Assembly: GCA_023014365.1 (NCBI GenBank)
Contig: JAEBUN010000040.1
Location: 124,001-188,000, forward strand
DNA: 64,000 bases
DNA from: Lepiota brunneoincarnata
Taxonomy: Eukaryota > Basidiomycota > Agaricomycetes > Agaricales > Agaricaceae
Direction: 5' to 3'
How positions within the stretch are numbered: position 1 is the stretch's first letter; every line of letters begins with the position of its first letter. Below the pieces are notes generated by a model. It was not told the DNA's origin. It searched no databases and saw only the letters and a list, made by a program, of their open reading frames with translations. The position numbers and the translations under genes are program-made. Positions 11,765-25,000 of the stretch are shown here, piece after piece.

Positions 11765-13735
11765 CTACAGGCGCGGTTCCTCTGTTATATCATCCTGGGG
11801 AGGTAATTCCTGATTCTCAACTCCATCTGGTTGATGACTGACTTGCTGAGCCGCATCATTGAAACGCAATTCCGAGATTTCTCGCGAAATCAAGGACTGT
11901 GTCATCCCGCAATTTGCCTTGCGGAGATTGATGATCAGCCGGGTCCCCTGTCCCAGTGCCTTAATCGGTGCGAACATTCAATTATGAGAAAACATGGCCT
12001 ACACAAAAGCAGTCGATGACTGCGATCCACCTAACAGGAGATGAGATACTTCCAGATTGTGCAGATAAACAGCCTACGGTGACCAGTCTACTGCAACCAA
12101 AAAGCCGGGTCCACTCGAAGGGCCTGTGGGCATCGTCCATAAACCCCAGAACAAGCTCGCAACTGTATACCAATGATGAATCTAGGAGAAAAGGATAAAT
12201 CGACTGCTTACTAAAGATTCTGTATGTTTCATGTCGTCACAAGGGAGCTGGCTTAACCAGTATTATTAGGGAACGACGCGGACTCACGGAACGATAAAGA
12301 GTGTCCCGTCACGATAGAACAGATAGATGATTGGCATATATCTCTTTATATGAGCCAATCGTTGACGTAGTGAAGTCCCCGAGGCGTCTGCTTCCTTGAT
12401 GGACTGATAAAGCTTGACGACGGCCAGCAGAACGAAGATCACTGAACGAGTAACATTGACTAAAGGTATTAAGTGGTCCCTGTAATGAACATCGAACCTG
12501 AGTTTAAAAACCGGTAGGCTCTGTTTAAGTTTAGTGCTTGCACTCCTGATAGAATGTGAGGTACTAACGTGGTCGTGAAAGTCAGCCTGTGTATCAGAGA
12601 AAATACCACAACGTTCCGATCGTCCACGTAGCACCCAGGCAGCGGGAATTCATTAATTGTGTATTTAGTTCGCCATATAATCTCAGTCATCAACACTTTT
12701 ATAACACTAAGCTGATTCACCAGACACTTGGCGATTGAATTTGCAAGGAACCAAGAAATTGCAGGACGCACCAGTAGTTCTACTGTGCCAATCATAAGCA
12801 TGAGATGGGAGTTGAGACGCTGGAACTATAGAAATCGGGAAAGAACGCACCAACAGTTATGAAAACCAGAACGAAGGTGACTACTATAGCTCATAGTGAG
12901 GATTCAGACTGATTATCACAACCACTTACCTTTCAAGTCTTGGGCCCACAGCGCACGCATTCGCAAAATCAGTAATACCTTGAACAGGATATGCAATATA
13001 ACGGTCAACAACCTGGAATACATTAAGTCGGTTCGTTCAAAGAGGCGTTAAGGACATACAACTCTGTAAGCCAACTGGAAGCAATACAGCTGTGTCATGA
13101 AACATGTTCACTCAGATCAACTGAAAATGAACAGGGTAATGTCTTACAACTAGCGATAAGTGACTTCAATTAAGAGTAGCAAAAACGATAGCCAGGTTGA
13201 CCTACCGAAGCAGAGAGATTTGCTCTGCGAGTGGCTGAAACGTTCCAGCGTGTAAGACATAGGTGCGGAGGAGAGATATTAACTCCCACTAAGGATAAAC
13301 ATCCTAATTCCTGTCAGCCGATGTTTTGGTAAAGGAGTGAAGACTGTAGTCCTCACGTCAAGTATAGGAGGGTACTTGTGCGAAGCAAGGTATAGATGAT
13401 CCGAATTGGTGACCAAGACCCACTGCTCGACATTAATGTCAAAATGTTGGTAAGTGTTACCCATAAATCCTCAAAAATTACCGATGAATGTGGGCGACCT
13501 ATAGTTACTTGAGTAACCACGAAGGTGGATGCAATTCATTACCCACTTCTTCTGGAAACATGTGTAGTGAATCATAGACGAATGAAGCCAGTGCTGTACC
13601 TGACAGAGTACTCCGTTAGCTGTTCTATACTGGGCAGATGATAACAGTGAAGGCAATACAGGTGAAATAGCCACTACGTCGTGTAATTTCGAGGTCAACC
13701 TTAAAGACATCCGGCGTGAGTCCATTGTCGGCCAT
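11765..13735 (-). pseudogene. DUF6533-like seven-helix membrane protein, decayed copy C (most complete)
   Basis: Proposed ATG at 13735 (MADNGLTPDVFKVDLEITRR, then SGYFTCIAFT). In order: a YDS..MF piece near 13,540-13,600, SPIRIIYTLLRTSTLLYL near 13,365-13,440, the LRV.ALWAQDL region near 12,920-12,980, MLMIGTVELLVRPAISWF near 12,750-12,800, a helix and linker at 12,284-12,470 (VTRSVIFVLLAVVKLYQSI, RYMPIIYLFYRDGTLFIVP), and a last exon at 11,765-11,977 with GTRLIINLRKANC. The RDGTLF and TRLIINLR motifs near the C-terminus are what I associate with DUF6533-type mushroom membrane proteins (from memory). Exon-like blocks alternate frames, so it is probably not translated as a full protein. It is about 1.97 kb, the same span as copies B and D. 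Confidence 0.6.
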
Positions 13736-16316
13736 ACTTCTGTGAAAGCGGTATTGTTAACAGTATAGGAATTCGTGTGTGCCTTTCTCCCTGAGTCACT
13801 ATTAAATGGCCGAAGCGATAGCCCAAGCATCAACAGGCCACAGATGGTCTAGCATCTGGTCCTTCATTGGACCGTACTTGAGTTGGGGACCCTGTACTCG
13901 AACGTAGCAATTCATGATGCGATCGCTACGTAGTGTAGTTAGTGGGACGGCTGCTCAGCCCCCAATGCCGTGCCCCGATTGGTTTCAGGAAACTTCGGAT
14001 CATAGCATTTGTTTATGCCAGCCCAGCCTTCTAGCCAAGTTGCCTTAGATATCATATTGCGACAACTGGGCCATACCTTTGAAGGTTAAATTGACACAGC
14101 ACATGCTGGGGGAGAAGGGATTATCAGCCACCAGTGATGGTGGCGTTGGATCCGATACTATCTTCATCATGATAAGCGATGGCACTATCATTTGTCGTGG
14201 ATTTTGACTTCGTCCGACGCCGCTATGGGAGTTTCCTGCTCTAAGTTTAAACCAAGGTCTAAGACCAATCCTTACACATTATTTCTTGTTCAATCCAGAC
14301 GCATTTACTGGCTCGCGGTGGGTATTGTTACATTCCTCATGATCTAGGGTCCCGGATCATGGATAACCATATGTCACGGCAAAATGCATGCCTACCACTC
14401 TGGGGAGCGTCTCTTCTCAGAAAGACCCTCTCTTGATCCTGAGCACTAAAGGACATGACCTCCACACATACCGCCCACACACCGCACCACATCCGCATAG
14501 CCATTTTCATCTTTGCATCTCATCCTGCCCCTCCAGATTCTCGGTGACCCTCTCCGTGCCTGCGCCGCCGCCCCCCTCGTGCACCACTGACCTGTTGCAC
14601 CTGTCTGCATCTTGGTAGCTTCACAGATTGCGGTGAAAAAATCTGTGGACGGCAGACTCCTATTATGATTTAGGCAGCAACTACGATTGTTCTCAATTCC
14701 TATGTAAATAGTAGTACATAGTCTTCCCGTACTTAAGTTGATGGGCAGCACTCGCTAGAATCCAATTCTTCCGTTTGGATCCTAGTGATCCGTTATTCAT
14801 ATCCTTGTCTCGACGCAATACTGCGTAAATATTCTCGTTACCATGTCGCTGGCATTCACTTTCTTGTATCGACAGTGATCCCCTGAAAGGGCATGGAAGG
14901 ACATGAAGTATATCGGGAGGAAGAGATAGAGCCACAGTCGAAGCAACAAGGATGACTCAAAAAGTTCAACTAGGTATCCCACCTCCAATCTTGGGGCTCT
15001 CTCTGGTGCCACATGGGATCGAGGTTTGCAACAGCGAGAGGGCTATCACGCCTAGTGTTCGCAGGCGCCTTAAGTCGTCATGTACGTACAGCCCCTTACC
15101 CTCATGTCGTCTTTGTGACCCCCAATCCAGAAACAACTTATTCAGTGTATGCCTTCCCAAGGCGATCCACTTCGCTTCTTGGTGTAATTATGTCTATACC
15201 GCCGGGATGGTTTTTTCCGAGATTTCACTACAGTCGCCTCTGAGATAATGCATAGCAGTTGGGAGAACATCCGGGCTATGGTTTGAGAGAGTGTGTGTTA
15301 TGACAGAGACCGAAAAGAAATGCTATTTAAGAATAAATTGAAAGCAATAAAATACTGCTATGTCTTGAAGAGACGTAGACCCTTCTAACGTGAACCGCTG
15401 AGAGACGATACACCGCAAAACGATTGTCCCGAAACGTAGCGCAACAAAGCGAAACAAGGTGCGAGTGTGAACGGCAAAACGCTCACTGGGCTTCGAAAAC
15501 CTCACAAGAATGTCTGAGAAGGAAAATAAATCATTTGAGAGGGACCTAGAGACTGAGCGAGAGAGAGAGCGGGCCGTAAATTGACTGCCGAGCTCAGAAG
15601 TGAGCTCGGAACTTTATATACAAGTAAAATATTGTACTAGCTATGTTTTCTGTACTGAAACAGATCGGAAAATTGAGAGATAATTATACTAGGACAGATC
15701 TGGGGGATAGCGAGGGTGAAACAGGGGGAAAGTAAGAAGTTTTCGTGGCTATGTGAACAGATATTAGAGAAGTTGAAAGGAGCCAGTCAAAGGGGTGGTG
15801 TGCGAGGCTCAGAAAAGTATATATATGGGAGGAAAACTTATGCTATAGTTCAGGTTCAGGGAAAAGAATAGAAATGTTGTGAAAATTTATGTGTTAAGAA
15901 ATGTAAGAGATTTCGAGCGAAACGGATATGTTGTGGAATGGTTGGCTCCGTTCAGCTGGGCACTCCGAGCTCTTGATCCGGGGTTCGACCCAGGTTTGGG
16001 TTTCGGGTTCCGAGCTCGGGTTCCGAACGCTATGAGAGGTGGCATGGGGCGGTCACGTGCAGCCGCATGCCCACCCCTAGCAGTTGTAATGGTCTGTTGA
16101 AGGTGTATGGGATGCGTTAAATCTATTTTTTATGAAAGTCATCAATGGAGGTATCTTTGAGACCAGCCGTCCCCTCTAAGTGGAGTTGGCGACTAAATGC
16201 ATGGAGAATCCGCTCCATCTTGCGAGTAGAAGCGTCTGAAATCTTTGCTAGGTGCCTGTTAATCAGTGAAGCAGCCTCCAAGAACTGTTTGTGATGGCTT
16301 GGAGATGGAATCTCTT
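13736..16316. other. No gene recognised
   Basis: The first 300 bp or so continue the flank similarity seen upstream of copy A (TTCTAGCCAAG near 14,030). Beyond that there are only short frames. A purine-rich stretch around 15,540-15,580 (GAGAGAGAGAGCGGG) is low complexity. No product is recognised. Confidence 0.35.
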
Positions 16317-18050
16317 CCATAGCCTAAGCAGTATGGCCAAAAACACCGTAAGCTCATTCACACTCCCGTCTCGTCATATCCGGCTGCAAAGGCCTAACAA
16401 GCTGGCCTCGCGCCCTCAATCACTGGCATTCTCGAGTTCCAGAATCTTCGCCAATTTAGGATCTTGACCCCCACTCTATATCCCCAATCAGACTATAAAT
16501 TGTGATTGGTGGCAACTCTCCTATCAGGCACTTCCCACCCGTCGCGCTTCCAATTACCTGAAGAAACCGTGACTCTCAGGACGCAACCTCCGTTATGATT
16601 CGTATATGAATCTCAACTCTAAGGTGTGCGTCGAGCCCCCGTATTGTACGATATCACACATGGCGGTATTGTGTTTGTATGCCGGTGTGTTGCAGACATC
16701 CGAAAGGGGGCCCGAGGAACAACGGGGGTTGGCAGGAAGGGTGGAAGACAACAAAACGGTACAGGTTGAAGCTCGATTATTGGGTGGTTGTAGTGGTTGT
16801 ACGAGTATTGTGTATTCAGTGGTTTAGCATGCTTCCTCGAAACATTCAGTATATACTAGCAACGAGGCCTAGAGGCGACGGGATTTCGGTGACAATGCCA
16901 ATATGTACCAGAAGAGTAAAATAATCAATGTAATAGGTAGAGCAGGAAAATCTGTTAACCATCAGGCATTACTGAACCAATCGTCTCTTCGATTACCTAT
17001 TCAACTTTGTCCTCCCATCGAGAATCGCCTGATCTACCATTCCAACAACCCTCTAGGGCGCTCATATTGAGAAACGCTCTCCCTCGAGCTGCTGCTACAC
17101 ACCCACTGCTTGAGGTCCCGTAGTGGCATTTGGGACATTCTCGAGCTAGCTGTGGATGAAGTTGATGAGAATGCCGAATTAAGGTCCGGGGGGTTGACTG
17201 CCAGATAGGTTCCGTTGGATATAGTCCTAGTGGTGGTAGCACTATCACTGATTCAGCAAGAACCCCTCTTTTTCTTCTCTCGAGTTTGATGGAGGGCGCC
17301 AGATACGATCCATAGCTATGGCATGGAAACGCATTGATTTCTTGATCAAGGGATGCTGACTCGGGATGTGAGAAGAAAGGGCAGGCGCATGGCGGAGAGG
17401 AGGTCTGAGGTGAGACGTGCAGATGCTATAATTGGTGCCATGACGCTCTGGTTCGGTGGGGTAATTCCCTGAGGTGCCCGCGTTCCGAGATAGCATTCCG
17501 ACTGCGTTTTTCCCTGAATACAGGAATCCTGGGCAGAGAATATGCGTAGTACAGGGTCATGCGGATCTCGGTTGTCCCCTAACACACAGCTGCTACATCC
17601 CCCGGCTGCATTAGAGCCGAAGCTCTCCACAGACTGCCTTTTAGGCGCTCGTTCGTGCAAACTTACTGCTACCGGGTCGGTTACTTCAGGCGTCGCATGA
17701 GAGACCAGAGGGAGCGATTGATCATAATAAGGGAGAGAGTACGGCGTAGCACCGTCTTTGACATATTTCTACACCAAGCCGACTCAACTTTCGCCCCCTC
17801 GAAAGAAATAAGCTGCGAGAACCTGCCCTGCCGATACCAATAGGAAAATCCATCGACAAATAAGTAGAATCAAGCCTACTATACCACCTCTTATCTCGTG
17901 GGCGCAGCGCCAACGTGAGCGGTACGGTCAGGGCACGACGAGGGAAGGGGCTGCTGGCATAGTAAGGGTGATAAAAGAGGGAAAGGAATAACGGGAAGCG
18001 AGGCGGAGGGTGGAAAAAAAGGGAACGTGAGTATGTAGGTTGAACATTGG
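16317..18050. repeat. Duplicated block X1
   Basis: This is similar over its length to 20,617-22,060 (X2), in the same orientation. Landmarks in order: AGCCTAAGCAGTATGGCCAA, AATCTCAACTCTAAGG, CCCGAGGAACAACGGGGGT, GGCCTAGAGGCGACG, and AATAAGGGAGAGAGTACGGCG. On the minus strand both copies show similar peptide stretches (SNGTYLAVNPPDL here, SNGTYLTVNPSDPSC in X2; ASARLTSDLLSAM here, ASARLISDILSAT in X2). An ancestral minus-strand gene is therefore likely, but I do not recognise it, and stops and frame changes show it is decayed. Confidence 0.6.
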
Positions 18051-18246
18051 ACGCTCGATTCTGGGTAGTCATACAAATATCATAATATAACACACTATAT
18101 GCACTTCTACCAGTTTCACTGTCACTACGCCATGCTGCCTGTGTTGATGGCAATCGGTGTGCATGAGAACCATCGACCGGTAGCGACGGAACCATGGTAT
18201 ACCTCCACACCATATTTAACCATCAAAACACCAGAAGGAATAGGCT

Positions 18247-20155
18247 CTACACACTCCTTTCTGGGATAGCATCCGAGTTATCGACATCACCCGCTTGACT
18301 ACCGGCTGGACTATTAAACCGCAATGTTGAGATATCTCGTGCAACCAGTGACTCTGTTAATTTGCAATTTGCCTCACGGATATTGATAATAAGCCGCGTT
18401 CCCTGAATGGGTGTAGAGTCTAATTTGTGCGAATTATCATTTAGAGAAGACCTACGCAAATGCAGTACGTGACCGTGGACCACCTGACAAAGATTAGATG
18501 CTTTTGGACATTTGTAGAGATGAGCGACCTACGGAAACCAGTTTATTGCACCTAAACCACCGAGACTGAAAGGTGATGCTATTTTGGCCGCAGTCTGCAC
18601 AAGTCCGGGCAGGGCTATGAAAACTATATGCCTATGAGACCAGACAACTAGGACAAATCCAAATAGTCATACCGAAGACTCTGGGTTTTGGCCTTATGAG
18701 TGAGCTGTCCTAACCTGCAACACTAAAGAAGGCGGACACACGGAATGATAAATAGTGTTCCTTCTCGATAGAACAAGCAGACAATCGGCGTATATCTTTT
18801 CATCTTGTTCATTCTTTCGCGAAGGGTATTCCACGAGACCCCTGCCTCTCTAAGGGACCGACAGAGCTTTATGATTGTCAGCGTAACAAAGGTCACTAAA
18901 CAGGTTCAATTGTGGTATCATCATCGCATCACAGGGTCTAAGTATCGTCCCTGAGCTTGCAAACCGATAGATCCTTCTTCGTTTTAGGATATTCAGCGCT
19001 TGGAAAACATGGGATACTGACATAGCTGAATACACCAGTTCGTTTAACTGCGAATGTGGGATGCTCCCATCATGAAAACACCCGTGAAATTGTACCCCAC
19101 CCATGGCATGCTTCTGTCCCACAATTTGAGTCACAAACCATTCCGCCGTGCCAATCTGAATGATCTCAGGTTTAATAGCATGACGAACTCAGAGACAACT
19201 GGACACACAAGCAACTCGACTGTGCCGACCATGAACATGGGGTGAGATACAACTATCGAATTTGAAAAAAGAACGCACCGACTGTCATGAAAACCAGAAT
19301 ATATGTGACTTCCATGGTTTAGAATAACAATCGCAACCAGATCCTCATGACTGCTCACCTTTGCGGTTTTGGCCCCACAATGCACGCAATCGCAACACCA
19401 ACAATGTCTTGAACATTATCGGTAAGACAATAGCAGTAATCCTAGACCAATGATACCTTTAGTTAGATTTCTTCGGATATCTTGTATACGTACAACGCCA
19501 TAACCCAGCTGGAGGCAATACAGCTGTGGTATGAGACGTGTTCATTCAGAGCGAAGCAATGAGGTTTGGATAATATCTCACAACTAGTGAATAACTGTTG
19601 TCAGGACAAGCGAAGCTGAGGCCCAGACTAACTTACAGAGGCTGAGAGGTATGTCCTCTCATTGACTGTCGTATTGCGGAATTTCAGATGTATGTAGGCA
19701 AAGAAGGAAGTCAATGCCCACTGAGGATACTGAGTCTGGTTTCTGCCAGTTGATTGCTGATAAATGAGAATATTGAGACACTTGCATTAATAACACGAAG
19801 GCGCATGTACGAAACAAGGTATAGATGACTCGAGGCAGAGTCCATGCGCCCCTGTTCAAACAAATGTTTCATTGGCATCGCTCATGGGCTGCTCAAACGA
19901 ATACCTATGGATGAGGATAACCTGCAGTTATTTGTGTGAGGAAAGGAGGGATGTACTGCAGTTGACCAATCACCTCTTCCGGAAACGCATGGAGTGAGTC
20001 ATAAATGAATAGAGCCATCGCTGGATCTAGCAGAGTATGATTGTTAGTTGTTTCATATAGATAGTGACGAACACAGTACAAGTGAAGTAACCATTGAGTC
20101 TTGTGTATTCGAGGTCAGCCGAAAGGTCCTCCGTTCTTAATCCAAGGTCTGACAT
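18247..20155 (-). pseudogene. DUF6533-like seven-helix membrane protein, decayed copy D
   Basis: Proposed ATG at 20155 (MSDLGLRTEDLSADLEYTRL, then NGYFTC). Then GAWTLPRVIYTLFRTCAFVL near 19,770-19,850, a membrane segment near 19,200-19,240 (MFMVGTVELLVCPVVSEF), and a last exon at 18,247-18,483 with GTRLIINIREANC followed by a polar tail. The piece GAWTLPRVIYTLFR is the best match in the set to the W-[ST]-x-x-R-[VI]-I-Y segment of DUF6533-like proteins. It is more diverged from A and C than they are from each other. It is bracketed by X1 downstream and X2 upstream (relative to transcription). Confidence 0.55.
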
Positions 20156-20616
20156 ATATCTGGGGCAACTAGGTGGTTAATGGCGTGGAGATTTGCTTGT
20201 GCCCTGCTGTCCGAACCGATTAAATACTTGATCATCGCAATTGATGACGCTACTGTCATGTAACATGGTTAGCCAGAAAGCTCAGCTTAGGCCTAATCAG
20301 GGACTATGCGGCACGCCTCACTCGGTGCCTTGCTCGATTTTGATCCTCGTGTTCATTCTTTTATTGGACTTGATGGAGAACCAAACGAGCCTAACAAATT
20401 TCTCATAGCCTGAACGCACTCCTTCAGCTTCATCAGTTACCACCTGGGGTTTTGGTGTTTCTCAAGCGAGCCGCCGGATCCACTACTAGAATAGAGTGGT
20501 TATACTCATGTTATCTGTTCTCTGTATGGTACAAGACATAGAGATATTTAAGGAAGCAACGCAAATCATGCTGAACAAGGATAGTGGGTGATCGCAGCAA
20601 TTAGTTCTCCGTTATA

Positions 20617-22060
20617 GCCTAAGGATCATGGCCAAAAATACTGTAAGCTCACTCACACCCCCGTCCTGTCATATTCGGGTACCAAGGCCTAAAGAGCTGG
20701 TCTCATGCCCTCGTTCACCAGCATTCTTAACTTCTAGATCTTCACCAATTTAGGATATCACCAACTGGCCTAAATTGTGAGTTGTGGCAACTCCCCTATC
20801 AGACGCTTCCAAACCGTCGCGCATCCCACTCGCTGAAAGAAAGCGTGACTCTCAGGACTCTATTTTCGTTATGATTCGGACCACGAATCTCAACTTTAAG
20901 GTATACATCGGGCACCTGTATTGTACGATTTCACACGGGACGATATCCATTATGTCCGCATGCTGTATTCCAGGTGTCCGAAAAGGGGCCCGAGGAACAA
21001 CGGGGGTCGACAGAAAGGGTGAAGAAAGAAACGAAACGATGTGAGCGTGCAGATTTAAACTCGATTATGGGGTGGTTGTTCGGACATGGTGTGTTTAATG
21101 GTTGAGCATACTTCGTCGGAACATTCAGTACGTACTAGCAACGGGCCTAGAGGCGACGATAACCAATGTAATATGTAAAACAGAGAATTCCTGTTATCCA
21201 CTGTGCACGTACTCGTCATCGAGACAATCGTCTCTTCAATTAATTCACCCAACTCCTTCCTCCCATCCAGAATCGCGCGATCTGCCATTCCAACAGTCCA
21301 TTGGGGCGCTTGTATTGAGAAACGCTCTCCCTCGAGCCACTGCTACATATCTACCTCTTGAGGTCCCATAGTGGCACTTGGGCCGTTCTTGAACTGGCTG
21401 TGGGTGAAGTTGATGACAATGCGGCATGAAGGGTCCGAGGGATTGACCGTCAGATAGGTTCCGTTGGATATGGTCCTTGTAGGTGATAACACTATTACTA
21501 ATTCATTAAGTACGTGGCGGAGAGTATGTCTGAGATGAGACGCGCAGATGCTACAAGTGATACCATGACGCCCTGGTCGATGGCGTGATTTTCTGAGGTG
21601 CCCGCGTTCCGAGCTAGCACTCCGACTACGTTTTTCTCTAACTAAAAAGGAATACGTGGCCAAAGATATAGGTAGTACGGGACCAGGTGCACCTCAATCG
21701 TACCCTAACATACAGCTGCTACTCTCCCCAACTACGTCAAAGCTATCTTTAGGCGTCTGTGCGAGCGCACTTACTCCTACAAAATTTGTTGTAGCCTAAT
21801 TGAGGATAGGTCATCTGTTACATCAAGCATCACATGAGAGCATCGCTTATCAATAAGCGATTTATCATAATAAGGGAGAGAGTACGGCGTAGCATTGTCA
21901 ATTGTAAGCTTCCCCACCAAGCCGGCTTAACTTCCGTCCCCTCGAAAAAAAAAAAAAGGTGCGAGAACCCGCGCCGCCGATACCAGTAGGAAATTCCGTT
22001 GACAAATGGGTAGAATCAAGCCTACTGCAGCACCCTTGATCTTGCGGGCGCAGCACCAAC
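20617..22060. repeat. Duplicated block X2
   Basis: This is the second copy of X1, starting AGCCTAAGGATCATGGCC. It is about 200-300 bp shorter than X1 but keeps the same landmark order, and the minus-strand frames near 21,343-21,663 and 21,245-21,427 preserve more continuous peptide (SNGTYLTVNPSDPSC, then AILDGRKELGELIEETIV near 21,230-21,290). It ends with an A12-13 run near 21,943-21,957 where X1 has an ordinary sequence. The product is unknown. Confidence 0.6.
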
Positions 22061-25000
22061 CTCAGCGCGTACCGGCCAGTGCACCAGGAGCCACGCATCT
22101 CCAAGAAGCATAGTACCAGCCACCAGGGTCCCCTACCCGATTGTCCCCTTGCAACCACGGGTTGTCCGACTATTTATCCCATTTGCAAAAGGTGTTACGT
22201 ACCAATAATTGTAGAATTCCGCGGGTCAAGGCAAGCCCCACATCTCGTTGAGGACCTAGAGAAAATAACAAATTACAGGGTCCAAGTTGGCCGAGGTGTA
22301 ATCAATCAAAGTGAGCGTTGGGATCGATCCATACACTTTGGCGCAGCCACCAACCAAAATAACCAGGACCTCGAATTCGGAGTGAGGATATACCCTCACC
22401 GATCTCATTTCCTCACTGATCTGTAATCTGTGGTGGTTTCGACACCCGGAGAAAATTGCACGGCCGGCTTTGGGCCGTGTGATTCACAAGACATATTCCT
22501 TGTCATCTGCGGTATACTCAATGTACTCAATGGAGTATCAAACAAGCCCCCACGCCCAACGATATCCCGAGGAAAATTGTCACTCGACGGCAGTGTTGTG
22601 CCCTGCCCCGGGTGTAGCTGTTAAGCCAAGGGTAAAACTCGACGGTGGCCCCTGCTCTGGCGATCCACGAGGAAGCCCGTAACGTGTTGAGGTTGGATAT
22701 TAAACGATGAGCCTTCGGAAGTAGCAGCAATGGTATTGGTTACTGTCTCACTGTCGAAAGATGTTCTGAGAGACAAGAGCCTGGAGATAGAGAAATCTCC
22801 GGCATTTGCAACCAGCGCTTGTTGGATGAGAGTTTGCTGGAGTTCCTTTAGTTTTCACAGCTCAGAACCACAGGGTCGGCTCATATTCCTGCGGCAGGAT
22901 GTTCAGCCGTTTTAAATTCAAAGACCTTGACTAACTTCTCCTGGGCTTCGATTCAAGCGGTTTATTGTATAACCAATCCAGCACAGCCATAAATGGGTAC
23001 GAGGTAGCGGATTGGACGGCAGAAAGCTCCCAAGGCCATTGAACAAAATGTTGGTGTAAACCCGTGGTGGCTCTGCTGTGTAATGCTTCTCGTAGGCAGA
23101 TGGTCTTGGCGTTGCCTCCTAAAGTGGCATTATATTGCTGTGAGTGTTAGCTGAGCAAGAATCATATTCACACACTCCGCACAGCCCCGTCGTCCGCGTC
23201 CGCTCGACGACCGCGCTCGAGTGGGTCCCCACTATATTAATATGCGATGATGTCGTATAGCCACTGAAGCCAAACGTCAAGCGGACGCGCAAGGAGAAAA
23301 AAATGATAGGTAACTTTCCGTGATCACTATCAGGGTTTGATGCCACCTTGATGCATCACAAATGACTTTAACCTTCTGTCTTTCTTTGGCGATAGTGGCG
23401 ACAGCGAAGTATATTCCTTCACGTTAGGCAATTCAGCTGCTGTATATTTTTTTTCTCGGCCTTCCTAACGACCCGAACTCAGATATCCTCCATTATATGG
23501 GTTTAGTTTTATGGCCGGCCGGCATTTGGTGATTGGCTGCGGACTTAGCGGTGGGCGAGTGAGTCTTGCCGACCGAAAATTTCGTCCTGGGGGTGCTCCA
23601 CGGTGCTTCGGCCAACCAGTGAAACTCCAGTCGTTCTTGCCTTGTAGAATAGGGCAAAAAATCTCTAGCCGATGAAAGAATACCTCGTCTTGCCTCAGCC
23701 CTCGACTCTCAGTGTCCCAAAAGAGCGGCTTTTGGACGAAGTAGCGTAGGCGATGTGGCAAGCCCACGTGAACAACTCACGATGTCTTCTGTAAGGATGC
23801 CGAAGGGAACCAATGGATCCACAGGATGGCAGCCTAGAAATAACATCATGATGCACCTGCTCTGCTCTTTGTCTCAAGCTTTGTATGAACTTTGTATGTC
23901 GAGAGTGGCTGAAGAACCATAGACTACCAAATTTGGCAGAGACCCCCCTCCCCCCACCCGTCTGGGAGCGTAACCGGTGATCATATGTTCTTCGAGAAAA
24001 TACGTCCGTTCTTATGTGACCGCGTAGGAAAACGCATAAGCTTGAGCCAATCATATAACTTGAAATCTGCATCGCCATTTTGACTGCGGTCAATGGCTCC
24101 ACTAGCCCTCTATTCTTGGGCACTGACTCATTGGTCGAAAAATCCCTTGCTTTCGTATCAGAACAGAACCAAATTATACACAGTTGCCGAATGGATATGT
24201 GCACAAGCCGAGTTATCGACATTTTCATTTCCATTGTGTCCGGTCCTCGTTCATTTATTGTCCGTTTCTCCGTGCCGTCTTTCACTATAACACTAGCGCC
24301 ATTTCCAAGACCCTAATGGGCATGAGCTTCTCCTTCCGGCGGTAAATTCCAATGTGCTCGGCCAAGGACCCTTTAATCCATAAATGTCTGATTAACAACA
24401 CTCGGCAGCAACTCAGAACTCTCACATCAATACACGCCCCTCTTGTTCAAGGCTGAGTTTGACTTCCCCCGCGGACTGTAGTAGTAGCGTCAATTTACTA
24501 AGCTCGGTACGGGGTTCCGGAATCGAAGTAGTCTATCCTGCCCACCCTCCCCCCCCCAAGATCAACCCGTTTGTAAACACTCTAGCCGACTCTCATATAC
24601 AAACTCACGGATAGATGCAACTTGAGCATTCAATGCTGCGCCCCGGATCTGCATGAGGGGTAGGCCCACATACAACATGATAACAATCAACTTCGCGAAT
24701 GAGAGCAGAAGTAGTGATCAAAGTTGGCTGGTTTGAATGGTTTAAAACATGCGAGATCTCTTGTGACAAGACACGAGGGAGGGAAATGATGGTCAGTGGC
24801 GACTGTAACGAGGTGAAAACGGAAAGGATCAGTATTTTTATCGTATTACCCTTATAACCCGTCGTATTTATATTACCGGGAGAAGCGAACTAGTCAGAGG
24901 TGTTTCTAGAACTATATTCTCAGACGAATCGACTATGAAGAGGTGTGAGGAGACCATGAGCATTCGAGACCGTCCAGACGCGGCTACCCTTTACTTTACT

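Noticed and set aside
15950..16030. GGTTCGA-like strings suggesting a tRNA T-arm
   Set aside because: No matching acceptor, D or anticodon arms; no tRNA was found anywhere in the window.
17722..18213. 163-codon minus-strand frame in X1 as a gene
   Set aside because: Its counterpart in X2 is shorter and frame-shifted around an A-run; treated as part of the decayed X block.
23695..24285. 196-codon minus-strand open frame
   Set aside because: No recognisable family, no flanking exons or duplicated relative; kept only in the region note.
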